Assembly (NCBI GenBank): GCA_020796225.1
Contig: CM036765.1
Span: 30,284,066-30,348,065, forward strand
Length of the DNA stretch: 64,000 bases
Origin: Arion vulgaris
Lineage: Eukaryota; Mollusca; Gastropoda; Stylommatophora; Arionidae
Direction of reading: 5' to 3'
In this document: in pieces, positions 1-10,794 of the stretch
Layout: every line of letters begins with the position of its first letter
Position numbering within the stretch: position 1 is the first letter of the stretch
Made by a program: the position numbers and the translations under genes
Notes under the pieces: generated by a model
Databases searched by the model: none
What the model was told of the DNA's origin: nothing
What the model saw: only the letters and a program-made list of their open reading frames with translations

Positions 1-150
1 CAAGAGGGTTGTAAGTTCAGCCCCACACTCAGCGTTCCACGCATGAGGACTGGGATTGACCCTCCTACCGCTTGCACACCTAGCTTAGAAATAGGAAATG
101 GCAGACTCTTCATATCCTAAGGTCTGAAAAGGCGCCGAGACATATTTTAT
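1..150 (+). mobile_element. SINE family A, 5'-truncated by window edge
   Basis: Matches the family A copies near 16.2 kb and 46.0 kb: a stretch like GGTTGTGGGTTCAATC, then a CCTCCTACC motif and the end AAGGTCTGAAAAGGC. The internal GGTTCAATC resembles a pol III B box, so the family is tRNA-derived. Confidence 0.7.
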
Positions 151-912
151 ATTATTATTTTTGTATTATTATAAGCTCTTCTCCGTGTTGACCCTTTTAA
201 GTGCATTAACAGTAATATTTTAACAGTTCATAGATAATAGAATTCTTGTATAAGACAACATAGCTGTGACCTCTTCATTTTTGCTGTATGTTTACTTCTT
301 TTCCAAGGTTTATTTCCATCCGTCATCACTGACTCTACTCACCCCCTCCTTTATAATGCATCCCCCTTCATTTGTCCTTGTCTATCGTTCTCTTACTCTT
401 CGTAAACTTTAATTTCTGGTGACACTGTCTGACTATATACTTATCTTTCCCTTCCTCGACATGTATTCCCCTACCAATAACTCACTTTATTTTTCTCCCT
501 TAACACTTTGCTTTTCTTAGTTGCTTGTTACATACGATAAAATTGTCCAATGATCAGCTATCGCATATTTAAAATGCGTACGGTTTGTTATCTCTGACAC
601 CCGTACGGTTCCATGTTTCCCGAGACTCTGGCATAATTTGTGTCTCGGATTTAAGACGCCAATTTAGTCTTTGTTATTTGATCACCTGGTCGTGGAAATA
701 TACAACCCTCCTTCGCGTGATAGATATTGGGGTTTTGGTACCCATATAACGTTATCATTTTGTGCGTTAGTTGGCATTTTGTGTCTAACAGTCTGCTATT
801 ATCCTGTTGAAAGTACAATTGGTGGTTGATTTTCCCTTTCACCAGGTCCTATATTAGTTAACGTATCACTACGATCTCTCTTCTTTTCCTGCAGTAATCA
901 CCAAACATTTGT

Positions 913-938
913 TGTGTGTGTGTGTGTGTGTGTGTGTT
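913..938. repeat. (TG)n microsatellite
   Basis: Perfect dinucleotide run of 13 units. The surrounding 151-1075 has no recognised gene or element. Confidence 0.95.
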
Positions 939-1079
939 TATCTGTTTATTTCCTTGATTAAAGTTCAGTGTTCTAAACGTCAGTTCTTTTTATTTTACAT
1001 ATTTTTTTTTTACATAATTTGTCCTTGCTATTTGTAAAACTGTAATTTGCCTGTTTTGATTTCATCCTCATTTTGTTAT

Positions 1080-2118
1080 GTCGCATTTTGTTGGCACGCT
1101 TTTTTTTAAAGATTATCTTAATTTCCGTCTTATTGCTATTTAGATTTAGATTTTGGTAAACACAGAGCTGGCTGGTATTACAAGTGGACATACCTGTTGT
1201 GTCAATCGTGTGTCTGTGCATATATGATGTCTCAGTCTGTTGACAGAATAAAATATAGTATGCACCAATGTTGTTGTTGTTAACGATCCCAAATGAGTAG
1301 TAGTTTGCACAATTGCTCCATGTGTCAAACTAGTTTGTGCTTTAAATTTCATGTTGGTGTAACCACCTGTTAATTTTTACTAATGGGGAAGGTTATTCAG
1401 ATTCTTTTTGTGTTCAAGTTCTAAAAGCTGAATGATTCAAAGTGACAGTGGATGCAATGCCACTAGCAGGACATTCTTCTACTTGCATGCGGACTATGCT
1501 GCAACTCTTCACTACTTTCTCTACTACTTTCTCTCTTACTTTCTCACTACTTCTCTTCTTTCTCTACTATTTTCTCACTACTTCTCTACTACTAATTCTC
1601 CTCCTCTTATTCTCTCACTTTTATTCCATTTTGTTGCACTGCTTTTTTAAAGATTATCTAATTTCGTCTTATTGCTATTTAGATTTAGATTTGGAAACAC
1701 AGACTGGCTGGTATTACAAGTGGACATACTGTTGTGCAATCGTGTGGTCTGCATATATGATGTCTGACAGTCGTGACAGAATAAAATATAGTACACAAAT
1801 GCTGTGTTGTTAACGATTCCTAATGAGTATAGTTTGTATTTGCTCCATGTGTCAAACTATTTGTGCTTTAATTTCATGTTGGTGTAACCACCTGTTAATT
1901 TACTAATGGGGAAGGTTATTCAGATTATTTTTGTGTTAGTCCTAAAGCTGAATGATCATGACGTGATCAATGTCACTACAGACTTCTTACTGCAGTCGAC
2001 TATCTGCAACCTCTACTACTTCTCCCACTACTTCTCTCTCACTACTTCTCTCTCACTACTTCTCTCTCACTACTTCTCTCTCACTACTTCTCTCTCACTA
2101 CTTCTCTCTCACTACTTC
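1080..2118. repeat. Tandem duplication of a ~545-bp unit with CT-rich minisatellite ends
   Basis: 1080-1620 and 1628-2118 align over nearly their full length (shared landmarks include CTGGCTGGTATTACAAGTGG and GTAACCACCTGTTAAT). Each ends in a CT-rich tract. The copies differ largely by single-base insertions or deletions rather than substitutions. No coding signal; short open frames here come from the CT tracts. Confidence 0.85.
2029..2118. repeat. 14-bp CT-rich minisatellite
   Basis: About six near-identical units of CACTACTTCTCTCT at the end of the second duplicated unit. The equivalent tract at 1510-1620 is degenerate. Confidence 0.9.
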
Positions 2119-2230
2119 TAGGCAGTCTGAAGATGATAGTGTTGAATATCTCCAAGCAGACAAGCATAGATTTTCAGTAGTCATCGTCACAGTGAAGATA
2201 AGGCCATTCATTATCAATTTTTTTTAAAAG

Positions 2231-2500
2231 ATCGCCCGAGTGGTTACCAGGGCCCAAATTTGGGGTGTAAAGAATAGAAATACTGTTACCTGCCTCGCAT
2301 GTCGTTAGAGGCGACTAAGGAGGTTTGCCTAAAATCGGATGCACATGTCCTAAACGTGTAGAAGTCTTATGCGTTTAGGGCCTACCAAACCAATATGCAA
2401 CGTACATATTTTCTTGGCAAAGATCAAGCGTATCACAAGAGTGATTAAGATTGGTCGTGAAGAACGAACGCAAAAAAAAGAAGAAGAAGAAGAAGATTTA
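2231..2500 (+). mobile_element. SINE family B, full-length copy
   Basis: Begins GCCCGAGTGGTTACCAGGGC, which resembles the A-box region of a tRNA-Ser/Leu head. A central domain with AAAGAATAG and CATGTCGTTAGAGGCGACTA follows, then a family-specific body and the tail GAACGCAAAAAAAAGAAGAAG. The copy at 30968-31232 is collinear throughout. Confidence 0.85.
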
Positions 2501-2904
2501 AAAGATCCATTTTGAAAATTAAATCGGACCTCCGCTGCTACGAGTTCGTGACTGTCGCTGGACTGTGTGTGAAGATCGACACACATGTTACTCACCAAAT
2601 GCAAAGATGATGGTCTACTCTAATCAATCAATCAAGACAGAAAATAAAGATTAAAGATATACACATTTAAAATATCTTAAGAATGTTAGAATTACTTGGA
2701 AAGTATGAAGAAGAGACACGCCAACATCTAGCTAAAGTTCAACAAAATCAGGTGGAATATAGTAATATTAGAGGGACTATACATTATTTACAGAGATATT
2801 CTCAAATTGTGCTTATTGTTCTATGTGCAGACAAAAGTTCTTCAAACCATTTTAGACCAAAGAAAAGTTGCTATTTACAGAATAATATTAAATATAATAT
2901 CTTG

Positions 2905-3540
2905 TCTATCTTTCAAACACCATATTGAACAGACGATACAACGGTGCAAGCGTGGTCTTGCGCTCTCAAAGTTATGGTGGCCGCACACCTTGAGCAGAGA
3001 CTACTTGCCCTTTTGTTCGATCGACTGGTAATGTCAGTGGTAGATTACGGACTCGGAATTCTTACGATATCAAGATCACAATGTGAACGACTTGAACGGG
3101 TTCAGAATGAAGGTATGCGTATAGTTCTGGGCTGCACTAGAGATACCCCCATTGTGAAGATGAGATATATGCTTGCCTTCTGTAACTACCTCCCGTCATG
3201 CAATCGCCCAAACCAAGGCATATATGCGGGTTACTTCGGATAAGAGACATCCACTTCACAGGAACACTAATGATGTTAAGGGCACGAGAATCAAGCGTGG
3301 CATGTCGTGGATGGCCCAGGCTGAGAGAACGATTGGCCAGGTGACTACGGTTGCGACTCTACCAAAAAGGGAAGAATGGATCCCAACAGATGGAAGCATG
3401 ATGAACTATCTCAACGTTATCATTACTCTTGGAAGAGAATGAGAGTGGGGACAACATGAAGGCTGATTCGCAGTTAAGCAGCTGATGAAGATAAGCCATG
3501 ATGATGATGTTGTTTATAACGATGGGTCGGTTCAGCGGGT
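2905..3540 (+). mobile_element. LINE fragment: post-RT region running into RNase H start
   Basis: Frame-shifted coding remnant. Recognisable pieces are FKHHIEQTIQRCKRGL, LVMSVVDYGLGILTISRS, RLERVQNEGMRIVLGCTRDT and MMNYLNVIITLGRE; the last also occurs in the RNase H LINE at 21-22.2 kb. It breaks at the YTDGS motif of RNase H, where YTD has become YND. Truncated at both ends and not functional. Confidence 0.85.
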
Positions 3541-4090
3541 GAAGAAAAATGCTGTTTCCTGCTCGCATGTAGGTTGGAGGCGAAAGGAGGTTTGCCAGAA
3601 ACATGCACTTCTATATGAGGATTAGGTTTAGGGCCGAACAATACTGCACCTCATATTTTCTTGGAAGATCAAGCGTATCACAGTTGATTAGATTGGTCGT
3701 AAGTCGAACGCAAAAGAAGAAGAGGAGAGATTTAGAAGATGCGTTATGAAGATTATCTAGACCTCAGCGCTTACGATGTTGTGCCTGTCGCTGGGATCGT
3801 GTTTGTTGAGAAGACGACTGCATCAACACATGGTTACTACAAATGCAAAGATATTCTTCTCTTCAATCTCAAGACAGAAATAAAGACAAAGATATCTACA
3901 TTACAAATATTTAAGAATGTTAGAATTACTTTGTCAAGTCATGATGGATACGCCAACATAGCAATTTAACAAATGGTGAATCTAGACACAGAGGACATAC
4001 ATTATTAAAAATATCTCATTGATATTGTTGGCAGACTAAGCTTCAGACCATTTGAGACCAAGAAGAGTCATTTGTACGAATAATATAACA
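3541..4090 (+). repeat. Second copy of a SINE-B-plus-flank segment
   Basis: Aligns with 2273-2908: SINE-B body, GAAGAAG tail, then a flank sharing AAGAATGTTAGAATTACTT and later landmarks. It is more diverged and shorter than the first copy. The LINE fragment at 2905-3540 sits between the two copies. Confidence 0.7.
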
Positions 4091-4236
4091 ATAAATCTTG
4101 GATTCTTTGAAAGGAGTTAAGTGTTATTTTTCATGTGTATTGGCCTACGCGCTCTGATATAACTAAAACAACGTTTGTCCTTAGGTTGAAAGGGCCGTGC
4201 CTTGGCTTAGAGAGGCTTTAATCCCTACATAACAAA
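4091..4236 (+). mobile_element. SINE family C
   Basis: Collinear with 5943-6102: GGATTCTTTGAAAGGAGTTA, a CTCTGATAT motif, GGCTTAGAGAGGCTTTAATC and the end CCCTACATAACAAACAAA. No clear tRNA head is visible, so the class assignment rests on size, copy number and the AAAC-rich tail. Confidence 0.7.
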
Positions 4237-4264
4237 CAAATCAAAAAACATCTTCTGAATAGCG

Positions 4265-4550
4265 ATAAATTAGTTAGTTAGTTAGTTTGTTCCTTTCGTG
4301 CCAAAGGCGGCACATAGGGCAGAGGTTTTAGATCTCCATGTGATACGGTTCTTTGCTAGCAGTTGGAGATCTTGTATGGTTTTACATCCCAATAGTTTAC
4401 TTTCTTGTTGGATGGTTCTTCGAAGAGTGGTCTTTGGTCTTCCACGTTTTCTTTTCCCAACTGGCGACCACATAAGGACTTGTCGATTTAATCTCTTTTC
4501 TGTCTGCGTTCTAAGAACCATCAAATATTTCACACCATTACGTTTCACTT
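4265..4550 (-). mobile_element. LINE C-terminal fragment with (AACT)n tail
   Basis: Minus-strand reading gives KRNGVKYLMVLRTQTEKRLN and GKRKRGRPKTTLRRTIQQES, the basic C-terminus typical of LINE ORF2 proteins. It ends in AGGAACAAACTAACTAACTAA on the minus strand, a microsatellite-like 3' tail. Strongly 5'-truncated. The stretch 4551-5277 shows nothing recognisable. Confidence 0.8.
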
Positions 4551-5277
4551 ATAAATATTTGATATGGTGGGTTTTTGGTGTGTTCTATCTCTCACTGTGT
4601 TGTTAGAAACGAAATCACTCCATTTTACTTTTAATAAATGCATAATTTATTAAAAGCGATAAATCAACATCATATTTTTTTACAATGAACAAAACATGCT
4701 AATTCTCAGATACATATCCCCCCAAAAATGATACAAACGAATACAAAGTGAATGAATGTTTCATTGTGTTCATGAACTTTAATGGAAAAACTAAAGAGAA
4801 AAAAGTAACTGTAAAAATGCTTGTAGCTCTGGAAAACAAACAAAATAGCTCTACAAGAATGTCGTTCGCAAAGCCATGGTAATGGCACAAATATACGTGG
4901 CATAATAAACGGCGCAAAGTCCTGCCTGTTACAGAGAATGAAGAACAATGTGTATTGTTCTCTCCACACAGAGCAAATTCATTGAACGACGTAGAAGCAG
5001 CTCTGCAAAATGGGTTCAAATGTTGTTACGTTTTTCTTTTTTGTAGAATATAGAAATCTTCTGCTTTCTTCTCGCGCACATTTCTGCCCTCTGGGAAGTA
5101 CTAAAAAAAGCAAGGTACCATTCTCTCTTCAAAATCTTTCAGAAACAATGTGTAAAGAAAGAGTTAAAGCTATGGGTTAAATTGTTATAACAACTATTCC
5201 TGTGCACTTGCTATGTTAGATGTCAGTCATTCTTAGAAAAATGGTTGCATAATTTACGCCTTCAATAATGAATGAAA

Positions 5278-5468
5278 AGTTGGGAAAAGAAAACGTGGAA
5301 GACCAAAGACCATTCTTCGAAGAACCATCCAACAAGAAAGTAAACTATTGGGATGTAAAACCATACAAGATCTCCAACTGCTAGCAACGAACCGCATCAC
5401 ATGGAGATCTAAAACCTCTCCCTATGTGCCGCCTTTGGCACGAAAGGAACAAACTAACTAACTAATAA
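5278..5468 (+). mobile_element. LINE 3' fragment, inverted relative to 4265-4550
   Basis: About 190 bp nearly identical to the reverse complement of 4265-4465, again ending in CAAACTAACTAACTAA. With the first copy it forms an inverted repeat around an ~810-bp spacer. 5469-5940 shows only a short TAC run. Confidence 0.85.
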
Positions 5469-5942
5469 TGAATACAATTAAAGACTTCAAAAAGCTTACC
5501 AGAATTTATAAAAATCTGACGATTGCAGTAATATTACTACTACTACTACTTACAATAACAAAAGCATTTAAACTGACTTATTTTATCTTAAATCCTGTAG
5601 AATATAGATCACATTAGCGGTAGGTAGTGACTCTTCCAAAGATAGTAGTCTGGAGGCCTGCTTCATCGTGTGGAGGTCATACCTTGCTTCGATAGAAAGA
5701 TCAGTCTTTTACCAAGACGCCGCACGTGACCTTGGCGCAAGATATTGACCGGTTTGTTTTCTGACATTGACTTCTGACTCCTAGTTCAAAATATGAACCG
5801 TCTCTACTGTAAAGTATACAGAATATGAAACCAACTGTTCATTTGGTGGTCAGACAGATGGAATTAGATTTTATACTGTGTGACATCTACCAAGAATACT
5901 TTCTGCCCTGGCAGTTGATATATAGATAGATATGTTCCCTGT

Positions 5943-6102
5943 TAATCATAAAACATGGATTCTCCGAAAGAAGTTCAATTTTATTGTTCATGTTTGTTGG
6001 CATACATGCTCTGACATCGCAAGTAAAAGGCTCGTCCTTATGTTGAAAGAGTGTGCCTCGGCTTAAAGAGGCATTAATCCCTACATAACAAACACAACAA
6101 AC
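5943..6102 (+). mobile_element. SINE family C
   Basis: Second + strand copy: ACATGGATTCTCCGAAAGAA, CTCTGACAT, GCTTAAAGAGGCATTAATCC, CTACATAACAAACACAACAA. 6103-6495 holds no recognised feature. Confidence 0.75.
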
Positions 6103-6497
6103 ATAAATAGGAGCTCTAGGATTGGTATCTTTTTATTAACTATTTCAATGTAGATGTGCTTGAGATACAACAAAAGATGAAGGTTAGGTTGCACACTCGT
6201 GCGTGAGAAACAGGGAGTAAAATATCATATTGTGTGGTCTTGGTACTTGACGTGGTACATGAGCAAGCATAAGTAGGTCGGACGGAGACAAGTGATTTTG
6301 GGTGCATCAGTAAATATGTTAGTACGTTTCGTGTAAATTTGTAGGTGGGTTGGGGAATAATGAAAGTACTATATTCACATTTTTAAATATCTTGATTCCA
6401 TAAATAATAACAATAGAGACTACAAAACCAAGCAGAAGATGACTGAACGTTACAGTTCAAAGGTTAAATAGAATAAAAAGCTGTCGTTATAACACAA

Positions 6498-6561
6498 GCG
6501 GGGTCGCCGAGAGCGAAGTTGATTACACGCTGCACAAGTGAGCACCGAGGTTCGAGTCCTT
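6498..6561 (+). mobile_element. Orphan tRNA-like SINE head
   Basis: GGGGTCGCCGAGAGCGAAGT begins a tRNA-like segment with an A-box-like start and a good B box (GGTTCGAGTCC). The acceptor and T stems do not pair as a working tRNA would, and it abuts the tail of the inverted SINE-E. Confidence 0.5.
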
Positions 6562-6812
6562 CTTCGTCTTCTTTTAACTCTTCATACTGACCACTTGTAA
6601 GCCACTCTGTGTGATCTGTATGTGATCTGAGCCTAAGAGCGTGTGTATGTTGTGCCAGTTATGCACCTACAAGTAGCAGCAAATCCGATTTCTGCGATGC
6701 TTTTTATTTACCATGGTAGCTTCCGTAGGTCATACATCAGTCGCCTCTTACGACATGCCGTGTAGGTCGCAGTGGTACTATTCTTTGCTTCCCTTGCGTG
6801 GCCCGGCTTGGG
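6562..6812 (-). mobile_element. SINE family E
   Basis: Reverse complement matches the 34432-34687 copy: AAAGAATAGTACCACTGC, GGCATGTCGTAAGAGGCGAC, ATCGCAGAAATCGGAT, CACACAGAGTGG and the GAAGAAGA tail. An 80-codon open frame across it is incidental. Confidence 0.85.
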
Positions 6813-6947
6813 CCAACAAATTGTTGGTGTCCCCACAGTGCTCGGTTGGACTACAAGAAACCCTGATACTTTGCTTGGGGATCATCAAAATCCCTCCAAA
6901 AATCAGTCAGATGTATCATATCTGGTGAATTCATTCTAAAAAAAACC

Positions 6948-7165
6948 TGTCGTTACTGCCTGTATTACCGCTTTCTGGGGCGGTGTAGGACAGGTGGTAC
7001 GAGAGACTGGGGAATTTAATGACTGCATGGCTAGTACGGTCGCCGCGAAGCTGTTCAGGTTAGGATTTTTCATTTATGCCCACAACAGAAACAAAATCCT
7101 TGGCATTACCGTGAATTGAACACGAGTCTCTCACACGGGAGCCGTACTCTATTTCATTCGACCAG
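6948..7165 (-). mobile_element. SINE family G
   Basis: Minus strand reads tRNA-like with GAGACTCGTGTTCAATTCAC (B-box region), then a body with CAGTCGCCGCGA on the + strand and the end GGGGCGGTGTAGGACAGG on the + strand. Same order as copies at 12976, 33530, 47950 and 62262. Confidence 0.8.
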
Positions 7166-7404
7166 ACTCTCCTCTGTGAATTTATAGCGGGCGGAAAAAA
7201 ACCTATATTAAGGTGGTTCATGAAAATTCTTGGAACACCGTGACAGAAAGAAAAAAAATGTAAACATTCGACTAGACCTGAACATCGAGGAACATTGACA
7301 TAACAATATCCAATGTACTAATTGGAAATACTTTGGCCATATTAAATGTCTCAGTCATTTAAAGAGAGAGCAATAATGGTTGGTACGTTTCACTGAAGAT
7401 GAGA

Positions 7405-7575
7405 CTAGTTGTTTGTTTCATAGAAGATGCATTAAACTCGGAGATTCCTTTTATTGTTGATGGAGCTATGGAGTTTGTGCTTTGTGGAATATTATCGTCA
7501 GGTGACTTGCCATTTCTGCGGATAGAGACTGAGCCATATGGGAAAACCTAGTGCAGTGAAGTACGTCCTTCGTCT
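7405..7575 (+). mobile_element. SINE family L, 3' part
   Basis: Degenerate match to the body of the 20015 copy: GAGATTCC..TTTATTGTTG, ATGGAGCTATGGAGTTTGTG, the CCATTTCTGC motif and ATATGGGAAAACC. The tRNA-like head is missing. Confidence 0.5.
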
Positions 7576-7904
7576 GTAAACCCTTTCAATCTGTAGCTAT
7601 CTCAGTTGTCTCTGCCCTACCAGTTGGTCAATACGTCATCTGACAAAAGAAATAGTGCAACCACGACCTACTATTGTACAATAGTCGGTCGTGGTGCAAC
7701 CTAGTCCTACACTCTGAGCTGTAGTACATTGACTGGGTCAGGCGACAGTTGGAAGACCTGAGGTAATTCGGTGTGATTCTAGGCGCCGTATGTGTTTATG
7801 AGCTAGACCGCCACGTTATTGTCCCTACGGAAAAATCAGCCTCAACCCAGTTGGTCTAAGTTGGAGAAATATTCGTTTCTATAAATAGTGACATGAGCAA
7901 ATCA

Positions 7905-8215
7905 AGTGCAACTGTGAGCGTGTCGGCATATGTGTGCTATGGCGAGCATGTCGACGTCTGTGTTTATATGGCGAGCGTGCCGAAATATGTGTATGTGCGG
8001 TGAGTGTACCAAAATATATGTGTATGCGGTGAGTGTGTCATCGTTTTATCTGTGTGGTGAACCTATGTGTGTGATGAGCGTTAGATCGTATATGTGTAGT
8101 GAACTTGTCGGTGTATGTGTGTGGTGAGTATTTCGACTTCTGTGTTTGTGTGTGGGCGTGCGTAACTTCGTATACGTGTATGGTGAGCGTGCCTACATCT
8201 GTGTATGTGTGCGAA
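7905..8215. repeat. Degenerate GT-rich minisatellite
   Basis: Roughly nine diverged units of about 33-36 bp on the theme TATGTGTGTGGTGAGCGTGT..TCGACATC. Open frames on both strands (7930-8127 and 8038-8352) arise from this low-complexity repeat and are not considered genes. Confidence 0.75.
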
Positions 8216-8689
8216 ATAATAATCATAGTAAGCAAAACATAAATTATTAACTGAGATGTCATCAGAGTAAACAAATTTAACGCTAATTCAATGCTCCCCC
8301 TTCCCTCTCTCCCACCAAATCTCCCAGCCCTTAATCCAGCCAATAATTTCAATACCTGACTTCCTTGTTTATTTTCTTAAGACTCAACAACCAGAGAAAC
8401 ACTATTTGATAAAATAATGCTTTTCAATGCAAATATAAAACGTGCAACAACACATTAAGTTTGATGTCAGAACCATGGCAGGCTACCAAGAATGTTACTT
8501 TCACGCTTCATATCGTTAACAGCAACTACCTGGGTCACACATTCTTCACAGCAGACGATCATTAAACTATAAGCTGACGATATATATACGAAAACAGGCA
8601 AATTGAAGATATACACAAGTTGGAACAGGAAATCTGCAAATAAGATAAGAATAACCAACGTTTCTACAGATAGAACTTTATCAATGTCA

Positions 8690-9955
8690 TTATCATCAAG
8701 AAGCTTGTCCGTTCTGGAACTTGGCTCCCATGACAGCAGTCCTGAAAAACTGTTCTGTACAAGTTGGTCGGCGTCAGTAGATCGTTCTCCTATCGTCAAT
8801 GACATCTTGCACCCATCGTCTTCTAGGTCTTCCTCTCATTCATCTTCCAGGCACCATTCCCTCCAAAATTACTTTCTCTAGGCAATCATGTTGTTTGATA
8901 TGTCCGAAATATTTAATTTTCCTTGTCTTTATGCTCTTTAATAGCCAACTCTCTTTAATATCAAGCTGTTGAAGAACAGAAACATTTGTTCTTTTCTCTG
9001 TCCGTGATATTCCAAGTACTCTTCTGTAGCATTTGCATTCAAAGACATTAATGATCTTCTCTGCCGCTTTGTCAATGTTCCACGTCTCACAACCATATGT
9101 TGCCAAATGAAAAACGCAGGCTCTTAAACACGTGATTTTTTTTCTTATGCTAGTTCCCTTCCATAGGTTAGTTCTTTTAGTTTTTCCAATGCAATGCTCA
9201 GCCTTCTTTTAATTTCTTTTATGGCATTCCCGTCATTTGTCAGCAATTCCCCAAGGTATTTAAAGATGTTCATGACACCAAGCCGAGGAGCTAAAAGCTC
9301 AAGTGCTTCTGGATCGGGAAAAAAACAACTCAAAGTTGTCGAGTTTTTCTATTTTGTGGCCGCTGACACATATATTAGCCATCAATTCTTTTTATCAGTT
9401 GTAAATATCTTTGTTTTCTTTGTATTGAGATACAGGTTTTGATCTTCGCTGTTTTTTGAAGTGACCTTTTCTATACTAATTTGTGATGTAGATAAATAGC
9501 ACTGTATCGTCAACAGTGGCGGCTCGTGATCATTTTTGTTGGTGATGCCAGACAAAAATTTGCGGAAAAAATCATGATTTTGGGATAGGTTATATTTTAA
9601 ATCATAAAAAAACATACACGTTACACATTATTTTTGGTGATTTTTGACGAGCCGCCACCGATCGTCACTATATCTTTATTCTGGTAATTCGTGACCTCCG
9701 ATCACCAGAGCGTTGTATTTCTCCATTTCTGCAGATTCTCTGACATTCCTCATGGTGTTTTCAGCATATATGTTGAATAGGTACGGTGACAAAATGCAGC
9801 CCTGTCTAACTCCTTGACCTATGCCAAACCACTCTGATGTTCCCTTTTCTATTCTCACAGCCGCTTGTTGGTCTTTATATATCATTTTTATAATATGCAC
9901 TATTTGCAAAGTATAACAAAAACAGTAAAATAATAAACTGAACATCTCACCCACC
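8690..9955 (-). mobile_element. LINE remnant with reverse-transcriptase motif
   Basis: Minus-strand fragments in order: GIGQGVRQGCILSPYLFNIY (RT domain), FKYLGELLTNDGNAIKEIKR, ATYGCETWNIDKAAEK, CYRRVLGISRTEKRTN and a terminal RRRWVQDV-like basic motif. Several frameshifts. 5'-truncated in the RT domain at ~9955 and interrupted by a MITE at 9514-9660. Confidence 0.85.
9514..9660. mobile_element. hAT-type MITE, copy 1, inside a LINE
   Basis: Terminal inverted repeats CAGTGGCGGCTCGT and ACGAGCCGCCACCG. Flanked by ATCGTCAA and ATCGTCAC, an 8-bp target duplication with one mismatch, as expected for hAT elements. 147 bp, non-coding. Two relatives lie at 44.4-44.8 kb. Confidence 0.88.
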
Positions 9956-10047
9956 GTGTGCCGATGGTCAAAGATAAATACCGGTCTAATACCATATTAC
10001 CCTATATTCCACGTTGTATAAAAAGGGTTTCTTTACTTTTACTTTTT
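9955..10047 (+). mobile_element. SINE family K, 3' end
   Basis: Matches the 3' third of the 25323-25585 copy: TAATACCATATTACCCTATA, TCCACGTTGTATAAAAAGGG and TTTCTTTACTTTTACTTT. The tRNA head is absent. 10048-10285 contains nothing recognisable. Confidence 0.7.
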
Positions 10048-10287
10048 TTAAAAATACAACAGTATATAAGTGGATGATTTGAGCATGACGGCAGCGGAGA
10101 CAAGAAATCTGATATATGACAGATAGATATACTGAAGGGCTGTTAAGGGTAGCAAAATTCTTCTCTGAGAAACTATTCGATGTTAATGATAACAAATCTC
10201 TATGTAAAACTACTGTTATAGTCATGCGTGTACAGAATGTAGCAAACAGCCTCTCCCATATCTTTGTGTCAAAGAAATCATCATAAT

Positions 10288-10505
10288 CATCATCATCAGG
10301 TGCCGTGCCGTTTGGCGTAGGCGATCATGAATCTCCTCAAATCTCTGTCTCTGGTGTCTGCTATCATCTCAGATGTTGACGCTCTTCCGTGCCATGAAGT
10401 CAGGCGATCCAAAATTTTCTCTCAGTGTCTTCCTCTGTCTCGTCTACCCTCGATTTACCGGTTGTCACAATGTGTTCTAAACCTGCCTTCCTCATCACAT
10501 CATAG
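10288..10505 (-). mobile_element. LINE 3' end, same family as 61.6 kb
   Basis: The + strand shows TTTGGCGTAGGCGATCATGA, GATGTTGACGCTCTTCCGTG and CACAATGTGTTCTAAACC, collinear with 61600-61790. Only the last ~200 bp of the element remain. Confidence 0.75.
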
Positions 10506-10794
10506 ATGATGTTTATACAAGCACGTCCGAAGTGAGTAAGTGTGATAGTGTGATAAATCACCACTGAAGTACCTACTTGAGTACCTATTTTCTGTTCTAG
10601 GATTGGATCTCACAGTCACCTCCGCACACACCAGAGAGGTGCAACAGTACACGTCTGAGATTGTTGTCATCATCGCTTGCGATGGACGGCTATTATACCT
10701 ACTTGAGGATATAACTGATACTGGTCAAGAATAGAAATCAGTGGATAAAGGCAGTTGTAGATGTGTGTTTCACTGGAAGTAAAAACAGTTAGCA

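Noticed and set aside
6498..6561. Candidate tRNA genes (also the heads at 17113, 23640, 25323, 55854)
   Set aside because: A and B boxes are present but acceptor and T stems do not pair correctly, and each is attached to a SINE body found in multiple copies.
8038..8352. 104-codon minus-strand frame
   Set aside because: Lies across a degenerate GT-rich minisatellite; sequence is low-complexity His/Thr.
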